A stretch of DNA of 64,000 nt from Lithospermum erythrorhizon. Taxonomy: Eukaryota > Streptophyta > Magnoliopsida > Boraginales > Boraginaceae. The stretch's first letter is position 1, and each line of letters begins with the position of its first letter. The position numbers were made by a program, and so were the translations under genes. A model generated the notes under the pieces. The model made no database searches, was not told the DNA's origin, and was given only the letters and a program-made list of their open reading frames with translations. The stretch lies in contig JADFUC010001617.1 of NCBI GenBank assembly GCA_019722365.1, positions 37,369-101,368 of the forward strand, given 5' to 3'. Positions 12,601 through 26,600 of this stretch are shown piece by piece.

Positions 12601-15600
12601 GGTTTGAGTGCGTCAGGTTTCGTGCTCGGTCGGATCCGGTTTAGGGTTCACCGGTCGGATCGGTCGGATCCCGGATAAAGCATTTGGATCGAATTTGGAT
12701 CCACGATTCTATTCGGATCGATTTCGGGCGGGTTGACGGGCCGGTTCGGTTCGCCCGGCCATAGCATCACTAATCACGAGCAACCGTATATTCGTAAATA
12801 CATATATGTTATGACTTTTTATTCAAAATTAATTAAGTGATACATGTTATTGTATATTTATGTATTTTTTCACATTTAAACTTATTTATGCTTCATCTGA
12901 ACAACAAACTTTAGTACATATAAATTAAAGAAATCATGCAAAAGATATGACTTCAAACAATAAGTAAAGCTTCATCGCATAAAAAATTACCCGATTGGAC
13001 AACTTTAAGAAATAATTGAAATGTTAAGCTCTCTCACAAAAGCATATTATTTTATGAGAAAACACATTACAAATTGCATGAATAATCTACTAAAACTAAA
13101 TTACAAGTATATTGGTTCAATACCATAGTCAAAGAGATTCTCAATCAGACAAAATCATGGTATGACTCTTGCAAAATGTGATCCTTGTCAGTAATTAGAA
13201 CATTAATGAAATATACTTCAATGATTTTGGAGATAATAACATTGAAGAGATCACAAGAAAATAATTACATGTGCACCGATTCTTTTCAAATTTAAAATTA
13301 TGAAGATAATTTCCAACAATTTTGAAAATTATTAATAACCATGACTCAACCTTTACATGTTTTTTGTTAGATACGCTAAAATATTTGTTGGATGTCCAAT
13401 CGATCATGAAATATATCAAGACAATAAATCATTACAATCTAAAATCTCTAGCAAATGTTAAAATAACTATCATGATATATCTTCAAAATTAGTTTGATCA
13501 AACAAGCCCCGATGCTACCATCAAATTTAGATCAATTTATTCAAATATAAACTTTATTCCAAGTGTGATAATAATACAACTACTAAAGTCAATAAACTTC
13601 TAGATACTCTTTAATAATATTTAAAAATCAAGTTATAATTTCAAATCAACTTTAAGAAAAAATAATATTAGTAATCTCTTAAAAAATCCAACAAAATATT
13701 AAGAAAAATAATTATCACGTGCAACGCACGTCTCAAATTACTAGTATATTCTAAATGTGTGCTAAGACATAGTGTTTCTTCCTTTTTTTACAAAGACTAA
13801 ATTGTCCCTCCCAAATGAAGCTTATTAAAAATACTTAGTAATTATCAAATTTCAATAATAATAAGAGTTAACTATTATTAAAAATAAACTACCTACTTGA
13901 AGTTATATATTAAACTTACATGACTTTTAATATTTTATATGTATCATCTTAAATGATAAATTATTTACCAAATAATGCGTAACTAAATTGATTGATTTCT
14001 TCTAAATTTTATCTATTTTAGTCTTTTAATAATAATAATTTATTATCAATTTTAGATTTGATAAGCGTCAATCTGTACTTTAGGTTTAAAATAATAAATT
14101 ATCTAACAATTAATTTAACTTACTAACTTGCCTATAATTCAGATGTAGAATTTTCATTTGAAAATATACTATTAATAATAAAATATTTTGATAATAGTAA
14201 TAGAATTCGAGAGAATAATAGTTAAAATAAACAAAGTTGAGAAAATTGAAGTATAAATAAAATATTTGGCATGAAAAATAAAAATATATAATTTTGATTA
14301 AGAACGAAAGTCAAGGCGTTTGAATAAATCTGTTATTTCATATGCGCAAAATTGTTACTTATGAATAAATATGTTTGAAAACATTTTTTTTGTTTTGGAA
14401 ATATTTTTTTACTACTAAATATTTTCAAATCCCAAAATATAAGGAGCAGAGATTTTTGTATGACTTTGTTATGTTTTTTTCTATATATTTTATCAATCAA
14501 GTATTTGTGATGATTCTTTTTCAAGATTTGTAACATTTCTATTTTAAACTATAAATTATATATTTTTTGAAGCAAAAAATTATACTTATACGTATACTAT
14601 ATTCAAAAGTTATTAACAATTAATTTTTATCTTTCTAAATTCATTATTTCAATAATAAATAGCACACTACTAATTAAATATTTCTCATACAAATGATGAG
14701 TAAGATTTGTAAATAAGAGTAAAAATTAATAAAAACTAATATAACTTTTAGCATATTATGTCGAGTAGAACATATAGACTTCATACTTTATTTATTTGAA
14801 TTTGAATCGTTTGAAGAAAAATAAAGAACATATTAGTTATTAGTATATATTCAATGCAATATATATTATATTTATAAGTTAATGTCATTTATTTTCCTAA
14901 CTTGATAAATGAATATATCTTTGAATAATTAAATTAAAATTTTTCAATATGAAATTTATATTTATTTGTAAAGCTTGATGATGATTACATAACATTTTCT
15001 ATTGACATTAGACACATAAGATGGTTCTTAAGGGAACTATCAGTGGTTCAAATGATAAACATTTAATGAATGGTTAGTATAGTAAATATATAATTCCATA
15101 CATGCTTTAAGCTATATTATTCCTATAACAAATCTTTATATATATACTGAAGATAAGCGATAAGAGTACATGAGGGTTGCACTCACAAACCAGCCAGGCA
15201 ATAGAGGGAGTAGCCTAAGACATTATATATTAACTTAGGGAGGACCTGACTACCGATGTGGAGGCGTGTCACTTTAATACTCCCCCTCGCGTGTAAGCTG
15301 TCGCTTTGCGGCATTATGCTTCGCCCGGCATTCGAAATTTAACATCGAGCGGAGATTCTGCGTGCCACCGTCACCGCGAGCGCGCCTGCCTCTGTGATAA
15401 GAGTACATGATTCGCTCTAAAATCAGTGGCAATAGAGGATAGCCAGACCTTGTGTATTAACCGGGAGGGCGCCAACTACCGATGTGAGGCGTGTCACTTT
15501 AATAGCCTTAGTCAGTTCAACATATCATAGTTTTATTGATTACAAGACAACTAATGACTACAAAACTTCAATATATAATTTAAAAGGAATGAACGTTTTA

Positions 15601-18600
15601 AAAAGTAAAAATAATTTTTAATTTTACGAGAAAACATATTACAAATTGCATGAATAATTTACTAAAACTAAATTACAAGTACAATTATATTAGTTCAAGA
15701 CCATAATCGAGGAGATTCTCAATCTAACAAATGCATGATGTGACTCTAGAAAAAGATGTTCAAGGCCACAAATTAGGACATTGGATGAAATATATTGCAA
15801 GAATTTTGGAGACAATACGTTGAAGAAATAACAAGGTCAACAATTATATATTCACCAACTCTTTTGAACATTAATATTATGTCAATGATTCCCAACAATT
15901 ATGAAAATAATAAATATGTATTTAGTTATTTTTAGAATAATCAATGACATCTAATACCATCAATATCTATTTATAACATATACATTTTACCTTTTAACTA
16001 TTTCCTAAACAGTCATAACTCATTTTGGTCTCAAGAAATAGGTTATATATGACGATGACTCGCTTTACTTGTCCTTCTTGGCAAATCAACTACAATATAT
16101 AGTGAATAGTGCACAATCATGAAATATGTCAAATCTTGTATACAAAGTCTTAACATCTCTAACTCAAAGATGTGACAAAAATTATTATCACAACTATAAA
16201 TAACATTATTCATGTCATGAAAATTGATTGGATCAAACAAATTCAATACACTACGAACAACATGGATCATTTAATTCAAGAGAATACAAATTTTATTTCA
16301 AGCGTGACAATAGTTAAACGAATGACAACAAACTTTTTGACACTCATTAATAATATTGTAAGAACCAAGTTATAATTTCATATCAACTTAAACAAAAAAT
16401 AGTATTTGAAAGCTCCTAAAGAAATACTTAACATATATAATCAATAAAATATTAGAAGAAGTAATACTTAACATATATAATCAAATTACTAGTACTACTA
16501 AAAAGAAAATAAAGAAATTACACGGAGTGTAGACATTAAATTCTAATCTTCGTATGGATGTATTAACTAAATTGAAATACAAAATCTATCTTATATGTGA
16601 TTAGGAGCTAATTGACAATTTGATGACATATAGTGGTAATAAGTTGCAATATAATTACCGTGGGCAACTCAGTCGATAGCATTTAACCGGGGCAATTTAC
16701 ACATGGTGGTAGTATGCAGGACCACCCAAAAGCAAAGTAAAAAATTGGCCTATATGGTAATAATGTCCAATGTTCACAGTTCCAACCTGGGTCGATTCCC
16801 CTTAGGTAGCATTGTTTTACCTTTTTTTTTTTTAATTCCTTATAATTAAGAAAACCATTTCTATTCTCCCCCCTACCCCTTGAAGAGGAAACATATATTC
16901 TTGTTTTTACTCTTTTCATTTGCTTGAGCAATTAAAATTTCATATTGTTGTTTTTTGTTGCCCAAAATATAGCTAATCATTATGACTTTTGATATCAATT
17001 GAGTAGCAGAATATTCATTTCAGTGAAGATATAGGAGCTCAAAAGAGCATTCATGCTGGCAAAGGTGCAATACATTATGCACTTTAGTCAAAGAATTATG
17101 ATTTTTTATATAGTAAAGATTTGATTTTTTAATGAATTTCGTGTATAATTTGTTAGTCAATTTAGGATATATATTCTTAGTTAATATAGAGACATAATTT
17201 AGGCAATTGGAATTTTGATTGAGTTAATTTAGGTTCATCATTGAATCAATTGGGTTTTAATTAAGTCAATTTAATTTTGATTGAATTAATTTTTGATAAA
17301 TAATTGGGTCAATTATGTCTTGATTGAGATAATATTTTGTTAATGAAATTAATTTATTTTGTAAAGTATGTTGAGATTTTTTAAGCCAAGAGATACTAGA
17401 TTCATTGCGTTTTCTTCTACTACTAGTGAAGTTCTATCCACAAATGACATCCCGCCTAGAATGGAACAATTGGAGTTGGATGTTGAACCACCACTTCAAT
17501 CTTGAAATGTCACTTTTAAGAAGGTAGATTATAAGGAGAAAGAAGTGTTTAGCACAATTGATAATATGGATCGGATATCATCAAACGTTTTCAAGAAATG
17601 ACCAAGAAGAGGATGCAATTGCCTTGAATTGGAATAGGATATTCACTTTTGAGTTGTAATTTAAACTATTATTATATTTTGCTTAAGTAATATTAGTATC
17701 TTTCAACAAATTAGTTAATTTCCATAAATTTCAATCCTAGATGCGCTCTGATCAATGGGCCTTCTATCCAAAGATGCAGGTTTAATTCGTAGCTTGATGA
17801 TATTTCTACATGCCTTGCTCGGTTTCGTCTTTGAACCCACTATGTGGGACTTTCAGGTGATCTTCACCCAGCGACTTTCCGGCCGCCACACGGCTTTTGG
17901 CGGGTATCAAGTGAATATATTCATGCAACAGGCTTGGAGAGAAAATGAAGTTGTTTCTTTTAGATTTGTTGCGTTGCTTAGTTTAGAATTTAATTTCAGT
18001 TTGATATTGTAAGTAATTTGTAATTCCTATCGTTAGTGAAAAAAATTGCAATGTAATCCTAGATAGTTACAATGTTGCAACTTATCTCCCGAAAGTGATA
18101 TAAATGTTATAGTATGGTCCCCGAATGTGACTAATGTGCAACAATTACCTAACTTTAAATAATTGAATAATACATTTACATTAAATCAATAATATATTAA
18201 TGTTTATGAAAACTTAAGGGATGTCATTCATATACCAATGAAGAACTATTACTAACATTCAACTAAGTTGAGACTTAACAAAACAAAAGTACTGTAATAT
18301 TTTTATATTACTTATAATTTTATTAGTGATTAACTAATATTACAATAGTGTAGGTTTAAAATCATCGAGGGGTGAATCCCGATGGTACGGGATATTCTTC
18401 GTAATGATGAAGTCAGGAATCAGTCGTTGTAAAATAAGGATTGATTTAAAAAAAAAAAATAGTGTAGGTTTAGAAACATTAGATCATGAGAGAATTTACC
18501 TATAACTATTGGGAATTCTCCATCTGGTTTTGAAAAAGGATATGAGCTCCTTTTTTTGGGACGAATAATAAAGGCACCATGAACTGTAGCGCGATGCCAT

Positions 18601-20583
18601 CCTGAATGTGCATGCCAAAAAAGAGTTCCTTCTTGACCACTTATATTAAATCGATAAGTGTATTTGTTTCCCGGAAGTATTGGACATTGGCTAATGAATG
18701 CGGGTCCATCTGACCAACTACTCAGTAATTGAAAAACCCCATGCCTATTATTAAACAATATAGAGATATCAATATATGGAATTATAATGTATTACTTAAC
18801 CATAAGAATTAATAAGTAAGGGAAATTTTAATTTGTGAACTTTTTAGACATGAGAATTTTGAATTTACCTTTATTTTTCAAGAAACAAAGTTGTAATCAT
18901 CCCTTCATTCCTCATTACTAATCCCATTTAATTTTGAACTAAATTTAATATAAAAAATATCAAATCATTGTCATCATTCAAAAAAAAAAATTCCCTCTGT
19001 GTCCAAATAAAACTCTATTTTGGGATAAAGGCCGGATAAAATATCCCAAGGAATTAGGGATGGCCGGAATAATAAAAAATAGCTATAATATTTTTTCTAT
19101 TTAAATTATAACTGTTGCTCCTCATGGATAAGATTAAATATCGGCCACTATCCTCTTAGGCAACGTTAGTACGTATTTCGCTGTTATTGTTGAATTTCAA
19201 TATATATAAATCATCTTATTGGATTTATTTTTAAAACTATTAGCATATTACAGGCAACCAAAATTTGGATGGTCCAAATCAAAACCGGTCGGTCGGTATT
19301 AGGTTTCGGATGTAAACCGGCGGGCTGAATCAGGTTATTTTAAAATGTAAAATCAAATACTCGAACGGATCCTTTTTGCTTGAAAAAAGCAGATAAAAAG
19401 CAGTCCAACCCGGTATATTACTATACATGATCTTTTTAACCCGTTATCCCCAGCAGCTCACTTCATTTTTTGACCCATTACCTCCCAAAACACTCTTCAA
19501 TCTTCATTCTTCAGTCATTACCCCTAAAAATACGTAGAGAGATAAACACACGAGGAAAACCTCCCGTATTCATCTGCCTTGGAAATATCTCCAGCCCGTT
19601 CTTCCCTCGATTCCTTGTGGCAACCCGCCTCAGCGTCTTCTAACGTTCCGCCTACGCAACCCGTCTCCGCCTCGCGGCGTCGTCATGCGTCATCATCGTG
19701 CCTCGTACTTTTCATTTTTTTAATTACGTTTTATCTTGTTCCATCTTTGCTTAAATTCGTTTTGCTTAAATTTTTGATTTTTCACCAATTTTTATACATT
19801 TATTTTTATCTTGGTCATTTTATTATGTAAGATGTTTATTGAATGAAAACACATTCATAACGGGCTTGATGCAGACCGGTTTAGGTTTTCAATTCCGATT
19901 TTTATCTCTTTCCCAAGCGAAACCGAACTGTGCCCCCCTAGCGGTAGAAGAGCGGTCGGTCGCGCCCCTACGTAATGCTATCTCTATTTAATTAATTGAG
20001 CTTTGCGCATTCGATACACAACTTTAATCATCAATTACTTTTATGTACATTATGAAAATTATAAAAAATAATATTATATTTTTTAAAAATCAAATTCAAT
20101 TATATCAATTTTATTTTTTCGGGTAGTGAATAAAAATAATTTGTAATCAAAGTTTCGACCACACGCAATCCCAAAACGTTAACTAATTTGAAATGGAGAG
20201 AGTAAATGTTAACGATCGGCATCAATTTTTTAAGAAAAATTGTAATTTTAACCAACATTTGAGGCTCCATTTGATAATTAGATCAATTGAATTCAACAAA
20301 CACCCTAAACACGTCATTTCTCCCTCCCCCTACATTTTCAAGTGGAGATCCACAAATTGGGGGAGGTGGATCTTAATTTTGTTCCACCCTTCAAAAATCA
20401 TTGAGTATAGTGTATGTGTTTAAGGCTTTAAGCCCAAAATGTTAATCAAGAAATTCAAATTCGTTAAAATTTTAATTTCATCTAAAATAAGACTTAATTG
20501 TACGGAGTAACATTTTACTTACATTTAAGATACTATTAGGAATAAAATGTGCAAAACCAATCTATAATTAAGTCATATTACCT

Positions 20584-20667
<84 letters not shown>

Positions 20668-23600
20668 GTCATATTATTTGGAACTAAACTATGAAATACC
20701 TCCAAAGAAAGTAATAAAAAAAAGTATTTTAGAAGTGTACAGTTCTTGTTAAACCGGGCCTCCATGCATGTGAACCAAATTAGCAAATTGAGAAGCAAAT
20801 ATACATTGACTAATTAAAATTGTTTACCAGTGGATGGTCATGTTATAGGGAGACTTGTTAATTACGTGAATAGCAACACTATCTCCTTCGTGGACACTTA
20901 TAGTGGGTCCAGGGAAACTACCGTTGACTACCGTAATTTCTTGACTTTTGCACATTCTCCACACCACCTTTTGGTGAACCTGCAACCATTATATTTCATC
21001 AATCAATTACTCAATAGACAATTTATAATTTGATCCAAGTTAGTAACACTATTGTTGATTAGTACATAATAATGTATATAATGTAACAATAATATATTAT
21101 CAAACTAGATGTAACAGTTAATTATTTTCATTTAAGCATCATATGATTTACATGTGTTATGTTAATTTAATATTTCATGATTCTGTCTATTTGGAGACCA
21201 ACTTCCAACATCGTGTACACTACTATAAAAAAAATTACACCATTGTCAGTTTAATTTGTCACTAACTCTGATGTAGAATAGGAGTACTATTATTTAATAG
21301 TTATTAATATAGATTATGAGTCATTTAGATTATTAGTTATTAAGTACTTCGTAATATTTATCTTATTTAATAGTTATTTTAGTTAGGTAGAAGTATTAAT
21401 TACATTAGGAGTCTTCTTTAGTACTCTATATAAGGAATGTTTAGCATTGTAATTGGGGAGTTTTATTTTTTATTGAATGAAATTTCATAAAAGATATATT
21501 TCTCTATTGCCAAAAATATTATCAATTATCCTACTATTTGTGTTGAGCAAATATATTATTTTTGAAGCCTTACCCTTCGATATTTACATGGTGAATCAAG
21601 GGCCATATTAGTCGTATCCCTAGCGTCTTGCTACATCAAACTCATACCAAATAACAACGCGGTCACATTTATTGTAACAAATTTAGCAATTAACTCCAAG
21701 TCAATTGCCAAACTAAATCATTTATTAAATGCTTAGCGATATGATGTTAACTCATCTTAATTTTAAGTAAATGTTGTAGGTTGATCATTAGAGTTGGTCG
21801 GGTTGGTCGGAGACGACACGATCAGCAGGAGGTGGCGGCGATTGACCGACGTGATCGGTCGCGTAAAAATTTATAAATGTATCCGGAGTACATTTATACT
21901 CATACTGGAGTACATTTGTACTCTACATACAAATATATAAATTTCTCAACGTTAGAGTATATTTGTAATCATTTTTTATTCATAAATTTCATTCTAAAGT
22001 ACATTTGTACATGTATTAAATTTTTAAAATAAATTAAAGAAAAAAAAAGTTATGCCAGATTAGCACCGTGTAATGCAAAAGAAATTTTTATTATTTCATT
22101 AGGGACAAAATAAAACCCTCTGAGGGGAAAACTCCTCGGTGTCTGAGGTTTTATCAAATCGAGAAGAAGATATTGTCCAAACTATGAGTCCTAGCATTCT
22201 TGACGATTTGTGAGATGTCGGCACCATAGATTTGGTTGGATATGGATAGGAGATTGAGTATGAGCTCGGCTTGATTTGAGATTCACTGAACTTGGCTTGG
22301 ATTTGGGGTTGGATATGAAACTCTATGAGGCTGGATATGTAATCTCGTCTTGATGGACTTGGTAGTTTGGGCTTTGGATATGGTCGGCAAAGGGAGCATA
22401 GCAATGTTCCGTGTTAGTTCAAATGGACGTCTTGGGTCTTAGACTTGATCTCGGTCTATTCCAGGCTGATGGAGTATGCGGTGTGGTGGGGCTGAGTTTA
22501 ATCTTTGCCGGTGTGACTTCACGCTTTTGTAATTGGAGTTTGGGGGATATGACCCAATTGGAAGTACTGTGGTAGCTATGTAAGTTATTGCCTCACAGGT
22601 GGGACTTTGTTGTGTAACGAGGCGCTTTGGGGACTTAGTAGATTTGGTTTACTTATATTTGATTTAAGCTTTGAAGTAGCGTCACCTGCACGCTGGTGAG
22701 CTTAACGGGTTATTGTTGTGATGAGGAGTTGATTTAAGATTTGAAGTTGTGTTGCCAAACTTTATGCTGACGGCTTTAATGAGCTTTATTCTTTAGCCAG
22801 TGATTATCAATATGGTATCATTCAAGCCTTGACATTGATCTTGATCAATCGGGCAGGGGGCCTTAGCGGCGTGTTTCATACTGGAATCCTACTATGGGGG
22901 TGGAATCAAAGCACAGAGATTTTGGTGTTTAAATAAGACTATGAATAATCGAGGGGCTATTTAGTATTCCTAAACATTCGAAGTGTTCTTAGAAATCATG
23001 TCAAATTCTCATTAGATTTTGCTTCAACTTAAAGTATGCGTTTATGCAATAATTCCACTGCCTAAACGCCTATTTTTAAGTTGCAACTTGAGGTATTTCG
23101 AACCACCAAATGTGTTGGTGGTGGCAGTTAAAGATTTAAGCTTTAGAGAATTTGAGAGGGTTTTACTATTTTACCGGTATTTTTTGTGTAATATGAATGG
23201 TATAATATTTTGAAAATTAGGGGTATTTATGAAACGGGCTTTAAATGTTTATACGATTGGTTGGTTTTGTTTCGGGTGGTTCCGATGTTAGCGTTAAGTG
23301 CAGGCGAATGCGACGATCGTATTTTGAGAATTTCTTTATCGATAAAAAATATGAGAGCCCTGTTTTTGATACGAAACTCTGGATCTTTTCTAGGACAAAC
23401 ACATTTTCATGTTGATGCGAATCTTTTGGAATTGTTTTGAACCCCGTAACTTTTAGATGTTCATTTTGAATCACGGAACTTCTAGAACTTCAATTTCAGG
23501 CCCTATGACCGATTTTAATGTAATAAAATTAGGGATTTTTAGCCTCAGAATACATATTAATATGCAGGCCCCAATTCGGGCTATTTTGACCTTGTTCGAC

Positions 23601-26600
23601 GGAGGGTTTACATTAAGTGCAGGGTTCGATCGAGCGCAACCAAATAATGCTGATCACTAATTTAATTAATTTGATTAAGTCTTCTTAATCATTTTGAGTG
23701 ACCTTTTTAAATAAATTTTCGTTGTCTACACACCATAAGAGCGCCCTATATATTCAGCTAATTAAGATAATGAATTTTTTATCCTGATTATTTCAAAAAT
23801 ACATCTTCCAAATTTCATTTATATTGTTCTTAGAGACTTAGATTAAAACATTTAATAAATATGTTCAGTTTTAAGATAATAATGACATTTTATTCAATTT
23901 CTCCAACAAATAATAGAATTGTTCAGACAGTTTTGCCATTTAGTAACGTACCTTCATTTATTGACAGAATTAGTGGTAAACTATCTTAATACTCATGACC
24001 TATAAAATAACGTACATTGTTGTATGCTAGTAAATAGTGATATTTTGGGGAATGCTGTGCAAAAATTGAAAATAGTGTCGCCAGTATGAATTAAAATTTT
24101 AATTTACAATAACTATATTGAAAAAAAAATTAAACATAAGATTAAAAAAAATTAGAAACTACAATTTTCCGAGCATTGTTTGATGCAAAATCATCAATAA
24201 TAAAATCAGCATATATGTTTCTACTTAATATTGTATTTGTGTGGCATAATTTACTCTGTCAAAATAAAAATAAAAACAATTTTAAATTATATAATTTTTA
24301 AAAAAACATAAGTGAAATTAAAAATAAACAACTTAAAAAAGAAATCGAAAAGGCATCACCAAATTATTTGAATTGTATGAAAATTCTCAAATCAGCAATA
24401 ATATTAGTGTTCTTAACCAAAAAAGTATATATCAAATTTTAAATTTAGGAGAAAACAATGTTTATTGATTTTTGTAATTGTAGACATCGAAAATGTATCA
24501 AAAATAATTAGCAGTTAAGGCAGATTAATCAAGTTAATTAAGGGTTGAACAACTAAAAATGCCACGTGGTGATTAGGGTTCTGAACTGACCCTAAAATCC
24601 AATCGAACCGTCGGACAAGCAGGGTTCCCGTAAATCGAAGCCCTAGAGTTAATCGAAGTCAAAGAATAAGGGTTTCTCGCTAATTAACCTTAAGTTTGAA
24701 CTCGAAATATTGTTTTTAAACGATATAGGTAAATGTGGAATAAAATGAGACTCAAAAAATTGATTAAAAGTCGGCCAAAAGCGGGGACGTTAAGAAGGCA
24801 GTGGCTCAAAATGAAGAATCTATAAACCAGCGGAGTTTAAAATGAAGACTCGAGTTTTGTGGTTAAATGAGCTCTAAGAAGTTGTGTAGTGCAAAATTGA
24901 GGCTCAAAAGATTAGGGTCGATATGAAAATCTAACTTGACCTAGGAAAGAATCACGGAACCTTAACTTTTAATCAAAGAAGGCGCAAAGGGTTGCTTAGT
25001 CGTCAGTAAATTCCCACCCAGGATTATCGGCGGTCGGGATCTTTGCTTGAAATTCAACGGTCAAGATGCGTGATCCACATGAAATCAAATCGGCTGATGA
25101 GGAAGCGAGAATATTGGGGCCAGAGCCTATAAATACCCCTCGTTTTGGCCGAAATTCAATGAGCAAAACCTCCACAAAATCCCACGTCCAAACTAGCAAA
25201 ACCACGAGGAAAATTGAGAGAGCGATCTCTGAAATTTATAAATTAAATCTTTGAAGGCACTCGTCAGAAACACCACGTGGTGGGCTGGAAAAACACCTCT
25301 AGGTGGCCATAATAAATTGGGATTGTGCAAATCTTCTAGTTGAAGCAAAATCGTGAGAATCGTAAGATTCTCAAAACGCTTGAGAATATTCGAGAATTAG
25401 GTCCCCGTAGCCCCACGATTATTCAAAACTTGGATGAACACGATAATTTCATGTTTGATTCATCAAATCGAGATAAAGAGAAATAAATTGAGTGTTCGGT
25501 CCTTATACTTGAATTCTAGGCGGGGAAATACTTGCTAGGCCACTTGTCACAAGTTGACGATATCGTCAACTGAGGGTTAAACGTTCCACGCTTCATGTGA
25601 TAAATGTCTATGACAACAAAATTTGCTAAGGCATGTAGTGAAGCTAGAAGTAGCGTAATTTCATGACTAAACGAGTGCGGCCAAATACCAAAACTAAGTC
25701 ACAGTGGGGCCAAATCTCGCTAAGTCCCCAGTGAGGCTAAATCTCGCCAGAATTAAAGTGAGAGGCCAAATCTCACTAAGTCCCAGTGAGGCTAAATCTC
25801 ACTAAGTAAATCTAAAACAAATACCACGTGGGTCGTATCCACCGAGTCATTCTACCCGGCCAACAAGCCGTGAGAACATTGTAGTACAAGCAAACTGACA
25901 TTGCTTGACGTCCTCCATCTGAGGCTCGGAGTCATCACCAATCAGTGTATGCTCCAGGCGCAAAAAAAGACCTCTCGAAGCCCGCGGCCACATGGCGGGT
26001 GGCGCCAAATCCCGAAGTCCTTTGAAGGCACGTAGTTTATCCGACTCTGAAGTCCCTCTGGCGGTGTCGAAAGCAAGTCGTCTCTGCGGCCGTTTGCGAT
26101 AAAGAAATCAGTAGTACGAAGTAGACGGGAAATCAAGTCCAAGACCCGATATCCAAGTCCATCGGCCCAACAGGGAATCTGGCGCTAAAGAACCGGCTCG
26201 GACCCGTATCAAGTCGGACCGGTCTTAACTCCATCGAGACCGGGCGTCTATCGGCTAAGCCCCGAGGCTTTATCCCGAAATCCAAATCAAGCTCGACCTC
26301 GAAATTCGAGCTGACTTCTATCCAAATCAAATCAAGTTTAAATCAAATCAAACCAAGTCAAGCTGGCTCAAATCAAGCGAAGTCGAGCCCAATCAGCTCG
26401 AGACAAGCAAGCCAGGACATCTCGGTAAATATTTTCATTGAATTGAATAATAATAAATGTAAATTGTTAATATACTATTAAATGGGATTGGGTATTGGGG
26501 TGTGAGGACTGAGGCGGATAACTAGAGAATGGATGATGGATAACAAGATTTGGGCTAAAATATAATATTTTAATATTTGGATTACATTTAAAACTAAGCT

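Larger units (their letters stand above)
9984..13745 (+). mobile_element. Helitron-like unit 1 (non-autonomous), within laccase intron 3
   Basis: Begins TCTATATATATTTT after an A and ends with a short hairpin (ACGTGC-AAC-GCACGT, 13717-13731), nine bases, then CTAGT (CTRRT). These are Helitron 5' and 3' signatures. Its AT-rich non-coding body aligns in order with the unit starting at 13750: tgctaagact..agactaaatt near the start, ctatatattgcatcc in the middle, gagaaaacacattacaaattg near the end. No Rep/helicase coding is seen. It carries a foldback (10507-10992) and a GC-rich block (12130-12790) absent from unit 2. The base after CTAGT is A, not the expected T. Confidence 0.55.

Noticed and set aside
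16683..16931. Possible tRNA or SINE B box (gggtcgattcccc near 16791)
   Set aside because: No A box at the right distance and no cloverleaf pairing could be drawn.
20549..20798. Frames of (Tyr-Ile)n on both strands
   Set aside because: They are translations of the (TA)n microsatellite.
21228..21260. cactactataaaaaaaattac as a CACTA element end
   Set aside because: No matching opposite end or subterminal array nearby; the solo LTR directly beside it explains the boundary.
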